Below, in pieces: positions 43,159 to 54,228 of a DNA stretch of 64,000 nt (position 1 is its first letter; each line of letters begins with the position of its first letter). The notes below the pieces were generated by a model. It saw only the letters and a program-made list of their open reading frames with translations. It ran no database searches and was not told the origin of the DNA. Source of the stretch: Amanita rubescens (lineage: Eukaryota; Basidiomycota; Agaricomycetes; Agaricales; Amanitaceae). The stretch lies in the NCBI GenBank assembly GCA_015039365.1, contig WION01000198.1:38311-102310 (forward strand). Direction: 5' to 3'. A program made the position numbers and the translations under genes.

Positions 43159-46100
43159 TAGTGTTCGCCACGGGTAGGTGAAACCCGCAGGGTACGCGGG
43201 TAAGGGTAATTGCGGGTCCGGGTCCGGGTCTGGGTCTTTGTACCCCTCATGTGACCCGTACCCGCGCATGCCCAACCCTTACCCGCCAGAGCGGGTATGC
43301 CGAAATTGGAAGTGTGGCGGCACATGTATGCGGCATTGCACGGCCGCGGAAAAACTGTACAGTACATCATGTCGTTCCATATTGTAGATAGTAGATACAG
43401 TCCCATCACGTTCCTATCTGCCAGGGACAAGCCTTGGTCATCATGCCCCGCGATGTCGTTGACCCCAGCCTCATTGTCAATGAACCGCGCAAACGAAAAC
43501 TAGCTTCATATGCAACAAATGAGGACAACGGTTCTGCCGACAAGTTAGAAACAATCAAGAGGATGAAAAAAACAGCAGGACTTACGGACAGTCTTCAACT
43601 TTCCCCTGATAATGCTGATGAACCGCATCCCGGTGCCACTCCCCAAGGATCCGAAGCCACGGGCGGCCACCACAGATTGAAGCTGAAGCCTCAGAAGCCA
43701 GTGCGCGTCGCAAATAAAGGTCCTGCATGTGCCGCTAAAAGTGGCAATAGCCTCAAGCCGAAGCCCCAGAACGCGACTCAACCTTCTCCAGACGACTCGG
43801 CTCGTGTTCCTGATGAAAATACTGATGGGGATTCATCTCACATTGAAGAAATCGAGTTAGAGGACTCAGAGGAAGATGTTGAAGAGGTTAAGCCGGTCAA
43901 AGAGGATCCTGAACACGCACTCGGTAAGTGACATCAACAGCAGGCTGATCACGTACTTATTGGACCAGAACGCCTTGCCCAGTACTGGACTGCACCAATT
44001 TACGCCTTTTTTGCTCCTCGCCCATCCATAGAAACCGTGGACAAACGGACTTGTCACGAGTTTCGATGTGGAGCTCCCCACTGTAAGGGGAAAGGCCGAA
44101 ATCCACGGATAGTTAGACGCTTCTTGGATACAGACGATCGGAAGTCAACAAGCAACTTACGAAAACATGCTAAGCGTTGCTGGGGCGAGGACATTGTCAC
44201 CGATGCTGATGAAGCCGCAAGGAACAAGGATGTTGGTGTTGACGATATTCGCAAAGGCCTTGCAGCTGCAAAAAAACAAAAAGACGGCTCAATCACGGCC
44301 GCATTTGAAAGGCAAGGAACGGGGAAGCGCACCTATTCTACACGTTCCCATTCCTATATAGAAACTCGGTGAGATTCGGTCTCCACACGAACATGCCTTT
44401 TGTGAGGCTGACTAATGTGTTCACTAGTATCGAATGTGTGAAATGGGTGTCGAAGAGTTTGAGGAGCTTCCGCATTGTCGAGGACGAGGAGTTCCTTTGT
44501 TTGATGAAGACGGGGCGACCAAGTTACCAGGTTCCAAACGCGAAGACGGTGGCGAAAGATGTTCTCACTGTCTTTCGCCGCGTTAAGGATCGCATAGCGA
44601 AAATGTTGCAGGTCAGCATTGATTCCTTCTTGTGAACAATTTTGATAACTCACAATAATCCATTCTCCAGGATTACGATGGCCGCTTGAGCTTCGCTACA
44701 GACGCATGGACGTCACCTAACAATCGAGCATTTATTGCTCTGTCTGTCCACTTTGAAAATAAAGGCGTACCAACATGTCTGCTTCTGGATGTTGTAGAGC
44801 TCCCGATATCCCACACTGGACTGAACCTCGCTACTGCATTTGCGAGGGTTCTTGACGGGTTTGGCATTTCGGACAAGGTAAGCGGTTTCATTGGATATCT
44901 GAATCGGTCAATTCTCACGATGGATCGCAAATTCGCAATAGATGCTATGCGTCACATGCGATAATGCCAGCGCGAACGATGCCATGGTGTCGGCCCTGGC
45001 GAATATTATCACCCGTTACCGTGGTCCAGTTGATCGCGTGCGATGTCTTGCTCACATCATCAACCTGGTAGTACAGATCATCCTGCGTCAATTCGATGCG
45101 TCGAAAAAGAAAAAGAAAGGTACCAACAGAAAACAACAGGGCGAGAAAGCTGACAACTCGGAAGACGACGCCGAGGAGGAGGATGGAGAAGCTGAGATAG
45201 ACGAGATGGATATAAGGGAAGGGGATGACTCTGATATGGTAGATGGTATAGAAGAGGTGGAGGCTGCCATGATACAAGACATGGGGTTTGCAGATGAACA
45301 TGTCGAGCCAATGAGGCAGGTGCTGTCAAAGGTAGGTTTTCCTTGAATGCATAGCCCTATCCACGTTCACCTCTTTATTTCCGTTCCTCCCACGTCTCCT
45401 TCTTTTGGCCGTCCTTTTAATATTTATCCACATGGCCTCAAACCTTAAACACATGCGACCGTCCAACGTCTTATCTCCAAACCCTTAACCTATCTCATTC
45501 TCTCACTCGCTGCGATTGCTCAACAATCATGTTCAGCTTCGTCAACTCTCAAACCGAATCAAAAACTCGTCGACGCTCATTCTCCCTCGTTGGAAAGAAA
45601 TCATCAAAGAGGTTGCACCGACTTCAGACGAGAACCTTACAGTTCGCATGATGCCACGGGATGTACGCACACGGTGGAATTCGACGTATGATATGTTGAA
45701 GTTTGCATACAAGTACCAAGAAGTGGTCGACAAGATTACTAGCGAACGGAGTCTCAAACTTCGCAAGTACGAATTGTCGGAGGGCGAGTGGGATTTGGTG
45801 AAGCAGCTCCGGGACTGCCTCAAGGTATGGGTGAACGAGTAACTGCTCTGACGTGACTAGGCTAATGGCAATACGGCATGCTTAGGTATTTAAAACACTA
45901 ACATTGGTCTTCTCGAGCGACACGCCATGTCTCGCAACCGTCATCCCCGCCATGGACCGTATGTATTCCGAGCTACAGTCTATGAGTTCAAACTACAAAA
46001 AACATGGACCGGCACTTCGCACGGCGCTCGCGCTCGGTTTAAACCTGCTGGATAAGTATAAGTCTTTGATGGACCATTCGGAGGTCTATCGGATTGCAAT

Positions 46101-47057
46101 CAGTACGTTGTCCGAGTCTCTTGTTTTGCGTGTACTCATAAATTTTAACTTCTATACTATCATAGTCCTCCATCCACGGTACAAATTACGGTACTTCGAA
46201 AAGCATGAACGGGATGACGAGTGGATTAGAGCCGCCGAGACGATTATCCGCAACGAGTTCAAGCGAATGTATAGCGACTATGTAATCCTCAAGACACCGG
46301 CACCTCGCCCATCCAAAAAATCCAAGTCGAAGGTTCGTACCGGTATCTGCACGACTTATTTGGTTAGTAGCTAATAATATCCCTTCACCACAGCGCAAGC
46401 ACATCGACAGTGACTCGGATGATGATAACCAGAGCTCAGCCATGAGTTCCTCAGATGAGGAAGACTTCATGACTGAGCTGGATCGATACCTTTCGACGGC
46501 ACGAGTCAAGGATGTCAACGACCCGTTATCTTGGTGGTATGAGAACCGGGGAACATATCCTCGGTTATGGCGCATGGCAAGGGACTACCTCACCATCCCG
46601 GGTACGTATAAATTCTCGACAATTCAACATGCAATTATTGACCACTTGAGTATAGCTTCTAGCGTGGCTATTGAACGAGTCTTCAGTAAGGGCCGACTCA
46701 TCATGTCTCATATACGCAACCGGCTTTCAGCCGATACAACTCAAGCTCTTCTATGTCTTGGAGCTTGGACGAAGGCAGGTTATGTAGAGACTGCTGATTT
46801 AAAGTATGCAGCTTCTCTGCCTGATGCCAAAGATGACGAAGATTGGCCAGAGGATGAGTGGATCATAGGATAAGTATTACAATGTATTTCGGCTAGAATT
46901 ACAAAATGTCTACCCCTACCCGCGGGTAATATACCCGTAGAGCACCCGTACCCTAAAGCCTTGGAAACCCGTACCCTAGATGTAAGGGTACGGGTATTAG
47001 CGGGTCCGGGTCCGGGTCCATGTGATTATACCCGGGGGTTACCCGTGGCGAACACTA
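43159..47057 (+). mobile_element. hAT DNA transposon 2, 3899 bp
   Basis: Inverted ends TAGTGTTCGCCACGGGT match exactly at both sides. The 8-bp duplication is CGTGGAAT at 43151-43158 and 47058-47065, and the empty site is in copy B at 50867-50874. GGGTCCGGGTCCGGGT-type subterminal repeats lie at 43175-43305 and 46915-47045. Same family as the element at 38708, in the opposite orientation. Confidence 0.94.
43443..46873 (+). CDS. hAT transposase 2
   Basis: Ten exons: 43443-43923, 43969-44368, 44428-44611, 44671-44877, 44942-45331, 45537-45824, 45886-46102, 46166-46332, 46394-46601 and 46656-46873. Phases agree and give 919 residues. Domains: acidic basic-rich N-terminus; BED finger (CHEFRCGAPHCKGKG, NLRKHAKRCWG); catalytic core with SFATDAWTS and VTCDNASAND; a Lys-rich then acidic insert (KKKKKG, EDDAEEEDGE); PRDVRTRWNSTYDMLKF; and the hATC dimerisation region (SSVAIERVFSKGRLIMSHIR). 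Introns are 45-64 bp except one of 205 bp. No stop or frameshift, and the ends are intact, so this copy could be autonomous. I chose the ATG at 43443 because MPRDVVDPSLIVNEPRKRK aligns with hAT 1. Confidence 0.88.
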
Positions 47058-47078
47058 CGTGGAATGAGACCATGACGC

Positions 47079-47317
47079 TGGACGGGTCTGTCATCTGCGC
47101 CCCCACAAGCGCAAGTTGCGCAACCACTGGCATCAACGAAACATAGACAAGGGTCAGCGTGATGGGTGTAAGATGGATAACGGTGATCCGAGTACCGAGT
47201 CTTGTAATTACATATATTAGTAGCGCCTTTGACAGCTCAGGTACGAAAAGTGCTCAAACTCCATAACAAGTTGGGGGCGGAGAAGGGTTACGGCCGCCAT
47301 GAGAATAAGAGTTCAAT
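47079..47317 (-). pseudogene. Truncated 5' end of a CFEM-GPI gene (copy B)
   Basis: Matches 9604-9865, the start and upstream region of the CFEM-GPI gene (GGTCTGTCATCTGCGCCCCC, CAACAAGTTGGGGGCGGAGA-like). The cysteine domain is missing because the duplication begins within the gene. This is the junction of the head-to-tail duplication. Confidence 0.7.
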
Positions 47318-48103
47318 TGACATGCTGCGTGATGGGTGACGTTCGACGATGCCTCCTCCCACAAACTTTTCGCAGAAAAAGGTTATTACGAATCAGATGC
47401 GAGCATCTACGTCGGCGTGACGAGGGCGTTCTCGCTAAACTCACTGGCATGAATAACTTTGTCACCAAGTTATACCAGTATAAGTTCAAACTGTCTGTCG
47501 TATTCCCTGTCGGCCTGACGAAACCTCTTCAGAAGAATCGTTAGCAACGCCAAGTCCCAACACTTTATCTCCTAGACGGATCTCGGGATTTTTTTTATTG
47601 TCGCCAGCATCGACGAATTTAGTCGCAGTATCCTCACTTCAAACACGACAACGTAGTATGCCCCTTCATCTCTGCTTTTCTTCTGTGACGACTGATTGTG
47701 TTCTCAGTTCTCAAGTTTCATGCGGCAGCTAAACATGTCTGGGTTCCGCAGTCTTGGAAACGAGACTACTCTCAAGACCGACACTAGCTCGCCGCGCCTC
47801 GTGCATTTGCATTCGCCTTTCGAAGAGCTTGTAGCACATGCAGCGTCCATTGACGCGGAATTGTCTCGTCCATCTCAGTTTATTCTCCTCAATGGAACAG
47901 ACTTTGCTTACTTGTCGGATGCAGAGTCTTCCTCGCTATTATTTAACTTCTGTCCCTGAGCTTAACCACTTATTTGCCTACTCCACTGATCGTATACGTT
48001 GCCATGAAGGAGGGAGCAGGTGTTCGTCTACAAGTCTGACTTGCTATCGCGTAACACGGGATCTGGATTTTCGTTGCCGACTCTTGTTTCATTCTACATT
48101 ACC
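47318..48103 (+). other. Unmatched block in copy B with a coding-like fragment
   Basis: About 790 bp absent from copy A. An open frame at about 47732-47959 (SLGNETTLKTDTSSPRLVHL, FILLNGTDFAYLSDAESSSL) looks coding, and its neighbour frames continue to about 48107. No ATG-to-stop gene of good length and no family recognised. Possibly the relic of a gene inserted in copy B or lost from copy A. Confidence 0.35.
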
Positions 48104-50877
48104 CTAAAAGTCGCAGTAAATGAAAATGTTACAAGGCCCTATAGTCCCTCCCTGCCTAGGACCATGCCACACGAAGCGGTGGCCCATAATTGACAAGTAC
48201 ATAATTTAGGCTAGAGCCAGGCCCCCATTGCAACTCCCGATCAATTCGGATGCCCCATAATTGTAACCATGCGGTTAGGAGCGTTCCGTCTGTCATTCCT
48301 GGGTTCCTGGATGCTAAAGATACTACAGCGCCGCTACCAATATGTAAGTACAAGACTAGTATACCATCGATCATCGTTGTCCATTTTACACCCATCAACC
48401 ACGCTGAAGCTGCTGGTGTGACACCTGCATAGCCATTGACGGCAACCGAGGATGCTCTCCCCTGTCTATGTTTCGTTGATGCCAGTGGTTGCGCTTGCAG
48501 TGAGGGCGCAGATGACAGACCCGTCCAACTGGCCAGGAATGGGGGATCAGAGGACCTGTGTGCAGAACGCCTTTGACAGTTACTGTGTGCCAAGCTGTGC
48601 ATACCCTGGATATCCGGGCAACTGTATACCTTGTGATGTGGGTTGTGACACTTGGAGGTGCGCTTGCAACCAGTTCACTGCAGCGCCAGCAGCTGTTTCC
48701 TCTGTGGCTATCACTGCATGCAGATCTCAAACGGACGGCGTCGCATCAGTGACATCCATTTTGAATGGGTTTTGCGCGCAGTTGTTGGCAACCTCAAGCC
48801 TCAACCTGCAGACATCGCCTACTACTCAAGGTATAATACCATCCTCCGTATCCACTCAACAGTGCTGACCATTGTAACAGGAACTTCCAATCCGACAACT
48901 CCTACTACTACCACTTCCAATCCGACAACTCCTACCAGTTCCACAATGCTCGGGCACAACTCTTTGAACCACTCTGACATAATCGCCATCATCAGCACTC
49001 TCGTAGGATTAGCAGGATCAGCGATCGGCCTTTATTATGCCGTTAAAACATATAAAAATAAGTATGGTAACATAGGTGAGGTTGGCACAGTCACTGCATA
49101 ACCCTTCAATTAATAGTCGAAGGTTAACCAGATGATTAAGAATTTGAACTTAGTCATATCTAATGAAATCTAATCATTCCGCGTTTTTGATTTGATGAGG
49201 AAGTCACTACTTGGCCGACTTACATTCAGTACCCACTCTTCTCAAATTAATCAATAAACGAAATCTCAATCGGCATCAAACCCGTCTTGAGCAGCGTTCC
49301 CTACAATCTTGGTTCTACCCCGCCTCCAGAACAGCGCAGGATGCCGGTCAGCCACTCCCTTGGAAAAAAATCCATTACATGACGGCTATTTGCCGCTTCG
49401 TGAGAAGCCCGGCTATTGGGATATCATCCGTAAGCTTTTGTTCCTCGAAGCTTCAGAAGAAAGTTCGTTAGCAACGAATCGGACCAATCAAGTGACAACT
49501 CACATCGCCGCTTCTATAAACGAGTCCATGTCAATCTGGGAACTGACGAGCCTATGATCCGGAGGAACGAATGGTTTTCGTGAACTGTGACGGAAAGGTC
49601 GGTCGTTTTATCGAAAGAAAAGAATACAAACATAACGTACTCTCGTGAGTGAACCGCAACGAGGCACTGAGTCACTTTTTCTCGCACATTCTCCCAAGTA
49701 AATCTGCCAATTGGCCTGTCCTTCTCGTTGAAAGAGAGTAAAAGCAATGATCAGCAGTCGAACTTCGCCTAGTGAAAGAGGGTTTCTGGACGAAGTACTA
49801 TGCCCCCAAGAAACTCATCATCTCCCATCGTAAGCAGCATTTAATTGTACAAATCGGCGAGGAAGATGAGTGGCGGCCAAGCGTGGATCCTGGACTGTCG
49901 TCCCTCCCGAGTGGCGAACTCCTTATATACCCGCGGTACAGTTCCCTCACTAACCCCGCATACATGCCTGCGGCACCGAGCACCTGGTCCTTCCTCGACG
50001 GCCATACAGTGTTGAGTGCCAGGTGCGAGGGTCCAATGCAGGATGAGGGGCGGAAGGCACGACAAGAACGTGAGCGGGGAGGTAGACGGTATGGAAGCAT
50101 TGGAATTGTGAGGAGGTTTGCAAGGACTTGACAAACGACTTGAGGGTGCTATGGTTGTGGTGACTGAGAGCCGGATGGCGACGACATTGACTCTACGGGG
50201 TACGCGATTTGTAAGCAGGTACCACAAAGACGAACACGGTGCTCACGATTGCTCTAGACGCATTGGATATTAATGAATATAGGCTGTTGCGGAAAAGGTA
50301 CTCTGGTATTTGAGTGTCGTAATGTGGCGTGAATTGTTTAGGTGATAATAGGGTGTTCGATACGAGCAGGTGGTTAAGTGCATAGTTTAACCTAGCAAGT
50401 ATCGTTAAGACCGTGAAGAGGTGAATTCAAAAACTCACTGTGGTGCGTTTGCAATGGACCGTAGCATGAACAGGCTTAGATTTCGCATAACCACGAGCAA
50501 ACTTTCAACTGGTCGATGCACGCTCGCCACTTGCACAAAGAACGTCAGAATGCCTTATCCTGACGCTAATACGGCACGAGACCAGATAGCCAACGCCTCT
50601 TCGTCGTTGTCAAGCAGCAAGAGATACATCATGGCATCGATGCCCAGCACGTCTGCCTCGAAGCTCTTTCATGAGTTGCCTTGTCTGGATGAGCACGCGC
50701 TGTCATGACGTCGCTTCTGCTCCAGGCGCTCTAAGCTTTTCAGTCGAGCGCTATCGACGATGGTGGCACGAGGCGCCTCCGAGGTTTATTCTTCTGCGTT
50801 GTTCCTCTGCGAATAGTCGTATGTTGACAATGATAAGATCGTGGTGGTTTGAAGCAGGATTTGTCACGTGGAATGAG
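48104..50877 (+). repeat. Tandem duplication copy B, without mobile elements
   Basis: Matches copy A (9880-11751, 19894-20269, 42713-43158) in order and orientation. It holds uninterrupted targets of the chromovirus (TGGTC, 49985-49989), the KDZ element (CGACGACAT, 50179-50187) and hAT 2 (CGTGGAAT, 50867-50874). Confidence 0.85.
48452..49101 (+). CDS. CFEM-domain protein with C-terminal membrane anchor (copy B)
   Basis: Exons 48452-48830 and 48881-49101 (intron 48831-48880) encode 199 residues. Signal peptide MLSPVYVSLMPVVALAVRA, CFEM-like domain, short linker with two SNPTTPT units, membrane helix (IIAIISTLVGLAGSAIGLYY) and tail. Differences from copy A: the first cysteine loop is enlarged (SYCVPSCAYPGYPGNCIPC instead of ASCCGYGNCIPC), which separates the CC pair and adds a cysteine. 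The linker is shorter, and the reading frame runs 10 codons further at the end. The loop change could alter the disulphide pattern and ligand binding. Confidence 0.75.
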
Positions 50878-51421
50878 ATCAATGACAGCGAAAGCACCTA
50901 GCCTCACACATGACACCTACATCCCTTGTGGTTAAACTGAAGAGATCGGCATCATACCGTCACGAACTCACTCGGAGCGATTGCAAGAATGAAGTTGGAT
51001 CGTGAATGCGGTGGATGGGCGTCAGTGTGGATCAAGGAGTTACAGCCTGAATGAAAGATCCGAGGCCGTGCTGGTCCCTTGTGTCCATCTCCGTCGTTTT
51101 CCATTCGTTCACCGTATGGCCTGAACAGCGCTACCTTGCATACCCGAAATCACGACGTTAGCGAGGTGATTTCTTTCTTATACCTTGTCCTCCGCATATC
51201 GCCAGGCAATGTTACGGGTATCTGGTGAAAGAGGGCTCCGGTGATCCACCGTCAGTCTTCAACCCTCGTACCTTTGTTGGTTTGATTACAAGATTGGTTA
51301 AGTTCAAGTTGTGATGGCTTGGCGGAGACGCGAATAGAAAATGGTGGTTAGGCAACGGATGTGGAAGCACGTCAGCGAAGGGACGGAGCACCTTCGTAAA
51401 GCGAGCACCCGTCTGGCCGTT
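50878..51421. other. Spacer without a recognised gene
   Basis: Short frames only. A fragment at about 51200-51300 (SGDPPSVFNPRTFVGL) looks coding but is isolated. Copy B has ended and the fragment of the four-repeat gene has not yet begun. Confidence 0.4.
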
Positions 51422-51737
51422 GAATGGGTTCGTGTGCGGAAAAAGACGCACTGGAGGATGCTAGTACCTGTACGCCATGCGACAAGAGCTCGAGCCAGAT
51501 TTGCGTCCCTACCAGACCCAAAGTGCGTATCCCCCACGTCCAATTAACCTCTTAATAATCAAATGATGAATAGATCCCTCCCATGTACCCAGAATACTAC
51601 AACACCCCCCATTCGTTCTTGTCGGACTCGCAGTTGTGTGTGATGCGTCTGTATTCTTGCACATGTTACCAGTCAATTTATCGTACAATACTGCTACTAA
51701 TAGTGATATGATAGCGATTCATTTATATTATAGACTT
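51422..51737 (+). pseudogene. 3' fragment of the four-repeat cysteine gene
   Basis: Joins sequence equivalent to about 6845-7013 (including the intron GTGCGTATCCCC...GAATAG) directly to the equivalent of 7571-7690 (the 3' flank), so about 550 bp of the last exon is deleted. The intron is kept, so it arose by DNA duplication, not from mRNA. It runs into the end of the MFS gene on the other strand. Confidence 0.75.
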
Positions 51738-53555
51738 GCGTGTTTTCTTTACTCTGGGTAGAAACGACGCTGCGCATAATGCTATCACCGAGCTACAGAC
51801 GAAAACAAAGTAGACCAGATATCCACCGAGATACCCTTTGTCTATTGAGAGTGAAAAGAGGGAGTTTGAAAGTGCTGGAGCTATGGCGCGCATTACGCTC
51901 GCTACCGACTGATAACTCGCGTTACGGTATTGAAGTCAAGAAATTAGAAACAACGCACCTGACAGGAACCAACGACTGTAGCAAGTGATTCAGGGCTTCT
52001 AGCAGACTGAGTAACTAAAACCCATAGCGCAACTAAAAGCGCGGTCAACAAACTTTAATGATAACCAGGGGTGTAGGACGACTTACTACACCCGAATTGA
52101 ACCAAAGCAGAGCAGCAGCTCTGAGAACCCAGAGCGAACAACACCAAAACACTGTTAGGGTTCCCATCTCTCCTCGCGATCCAGTTCATCACGGGCCACA
52201 ATACGAATCGCGGGAGCGATGCTGATGCACCAAGTATGAATACATAGCCCGACCCCCATTTGTCATGCATGCGGGGAAAGATGAATAGCTGGGATGTGCC
52301 TATGAGAATTGAAGAGAAGGATGAAAAGGTGCCGATGGCGCGTGGTGAAAGACCGAGACCGCCGTCCTTGATAGGTGTAGAGAGAAACAATGCTTCGGTG
52401 GCCCAATAGAATTTCTCCACTAGACATATCGCTGCTAGATTGATAGCAATGATAATAATGCCGGGTGCGAGAGATGAAGGTCGCTCGGTACTTTCGTCCC
52501 CCTCTTCCATAGATGCAATTGGCTCGCTTTCTTGGGTTTTCTTTTGGAATGGCTTCACCAGAGTTTCTTTCAGGAATACCGTTCCCACTAGCCATGCAAC
52601 AAATAATAAAAAAGAGCAAACGGCACAAGGTAGGAAGTATGGATATTCCTTGAAAAATTCGCTGGAACCAAATAATCCGGGAAATTGCTCGACAGGTCTC
52701 GAGAGGGAACCACCAATCTTGGCCCCAATCTAGTGCAAATGGATTTACTCGTGCGCGTCGCCACTACAAAGAAAATAGAACTCACGGTACCCGCAACGTA
52801 CCATGCTAGATCAGAGTACGCGAATGCCTGTTCGCAACTGATCAAACTCGAGTCGCAACCCATAATTGAAACGTACTCGAGCAATATCTGCTGGATCGAC
52901 CATCTCCGCCAACATGCTTCTCGTCAATCCATAAGTCCCGTCTGAATACAATATTAGCGGTTAGCTATCGCGGCATTTTCAATGAAAAAGCTTACTTAAC
53001 CCGCCAATCAGAGCTTCCCTGTCAAGCAATATGAAAACTCATATGATAATTAATTTAAGCATCATACGTACCAGAAAAGTAGAGCAAAGAACGTCTTCAA
53101 TAGCCCAAAGCCGCACATGCATAGCGCCAATCCTATTATGCTCGCGAGAAAAACAGGTTTGCGGCCTATATAGTCGGAAAGCCAACAGCAATAAAACGCT
53201 GTTGCCGTTTCAGCAGCGTATATCGTAGATGTCTGAAGTTGAGTTTTATATAGAAGCTCTGAATATACAATACCACGAGACGTACCTGAAATCCGACGTA
53301 ATATCCCACGTTTTTCTCTCCCCTTGCTATCCCAATATTTCGAATTAGCTATGAGCAATGATCAGATTGGGAAGGTTCGCATCATGGGGATTAAAAACGT
53401 ACATCCGGAATGAAGGGACTTGTGCTGCGCAACGTCAGATAGCCCGCAGTTTGTAATGCGAAGAGAATAGAGAACTGGAACCATGGAAAGGGGGCTCGTA
53501 CCCGAACTTGCTCTGAGTGTAAAAGAGGGACTTGTTCCTCATCATCAGCCGTCAT
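51723..53555 (-). CDS. MFS transporter 1 (DHA1-type)
   Basis: Several exons on the minus strand from ATG 53555 (MTADDEEQVPLL) to the stop at 51723. It has 12 predicted membrane helices spread over exons. The MFS loop motif is LSDYIGRKPVF (about 53135-53180), then a central loop with an acidic stretch (SMEEGDESTERPSS). The second half includes LVEKFYWATEALFLSTPI and FIFPRMHDKWGSGYVFILG. It ends SIDKGYLGGYLVYFVFVCSS and a short tail. The family exports drugs or small metabolites by proton antiport. An acidic dileucine signal (EEQVPLL) near the N-terminus fits vacuolar sorting. First of three tandem paralogues. Its last codons (KTRKSII) come from sequence shared with the 3' flank of the four-repeat gene. 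No stop or frameshift was seen in the exons I checked. Confidence 0.75.
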
Positions 53556-54228
53556 GATCAAAGGGGAAAGAGAGAGGACGGTGGGGAAACCGTTGATAAC
53601 CCTTGCTTCCAGGCATTTGAATCAGGTTGGGGTGACAGCAATGTGTCAGGTACATGCTGTTAAGCAGCCCACCCTGCAGTTCTATAAAGGGACCAATTGA
53701 ATGGACGGACCCCAGATGTTGCCGGTGCCGAACTCCTTCCATATCAGTCTAAGTTTAACACTAGTCATTGCATCCTTTCAGCGACTATAAGTAAGTCGAT
53801 GTTATCTGAGCGGCGTCAAGAGATAAGTACGTGACATTGACTTGTCTTTTCGGGCCGCCCATGTCATGTGGCGTGTTGGAACTTGGCGGGGAAACAGAAT
53901 CCCGCTAATTAAGGGTTGTACGGGGATTATGATAGCTATCTCCGGCGCGACTATCTACCGAGACTGACTCGGAAAGCATAATATCAGTCCTTAGCCCTGG
54001 ATCATACCTGCACCTTCAATTTACCTCTTTCCTTTCATGCCACAGTGGTAGCAAACACCTCGATAACATCATGCAAGCGCACATCATCAAATGAGAGGTA
54101 ACGCGCGGCGTAAATGAGCTTAATACAGCAATGTCCAGCTGAATGTTGTTATCAGAGAATTTGTGCATCGTAATGCTAAATCCCGTTACCTCGTGCCGAC
54201 GCTTGTGACGTTGACTTCTCCAACAATT
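53556..54228. other. Spacer between MFS 1 and MFS 2
   Basis: About 670 bp, the probable promoter of MFS 1 (-) and 3' flank of MFS 2 (-). No gene is seen. Confidence 0.5.
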
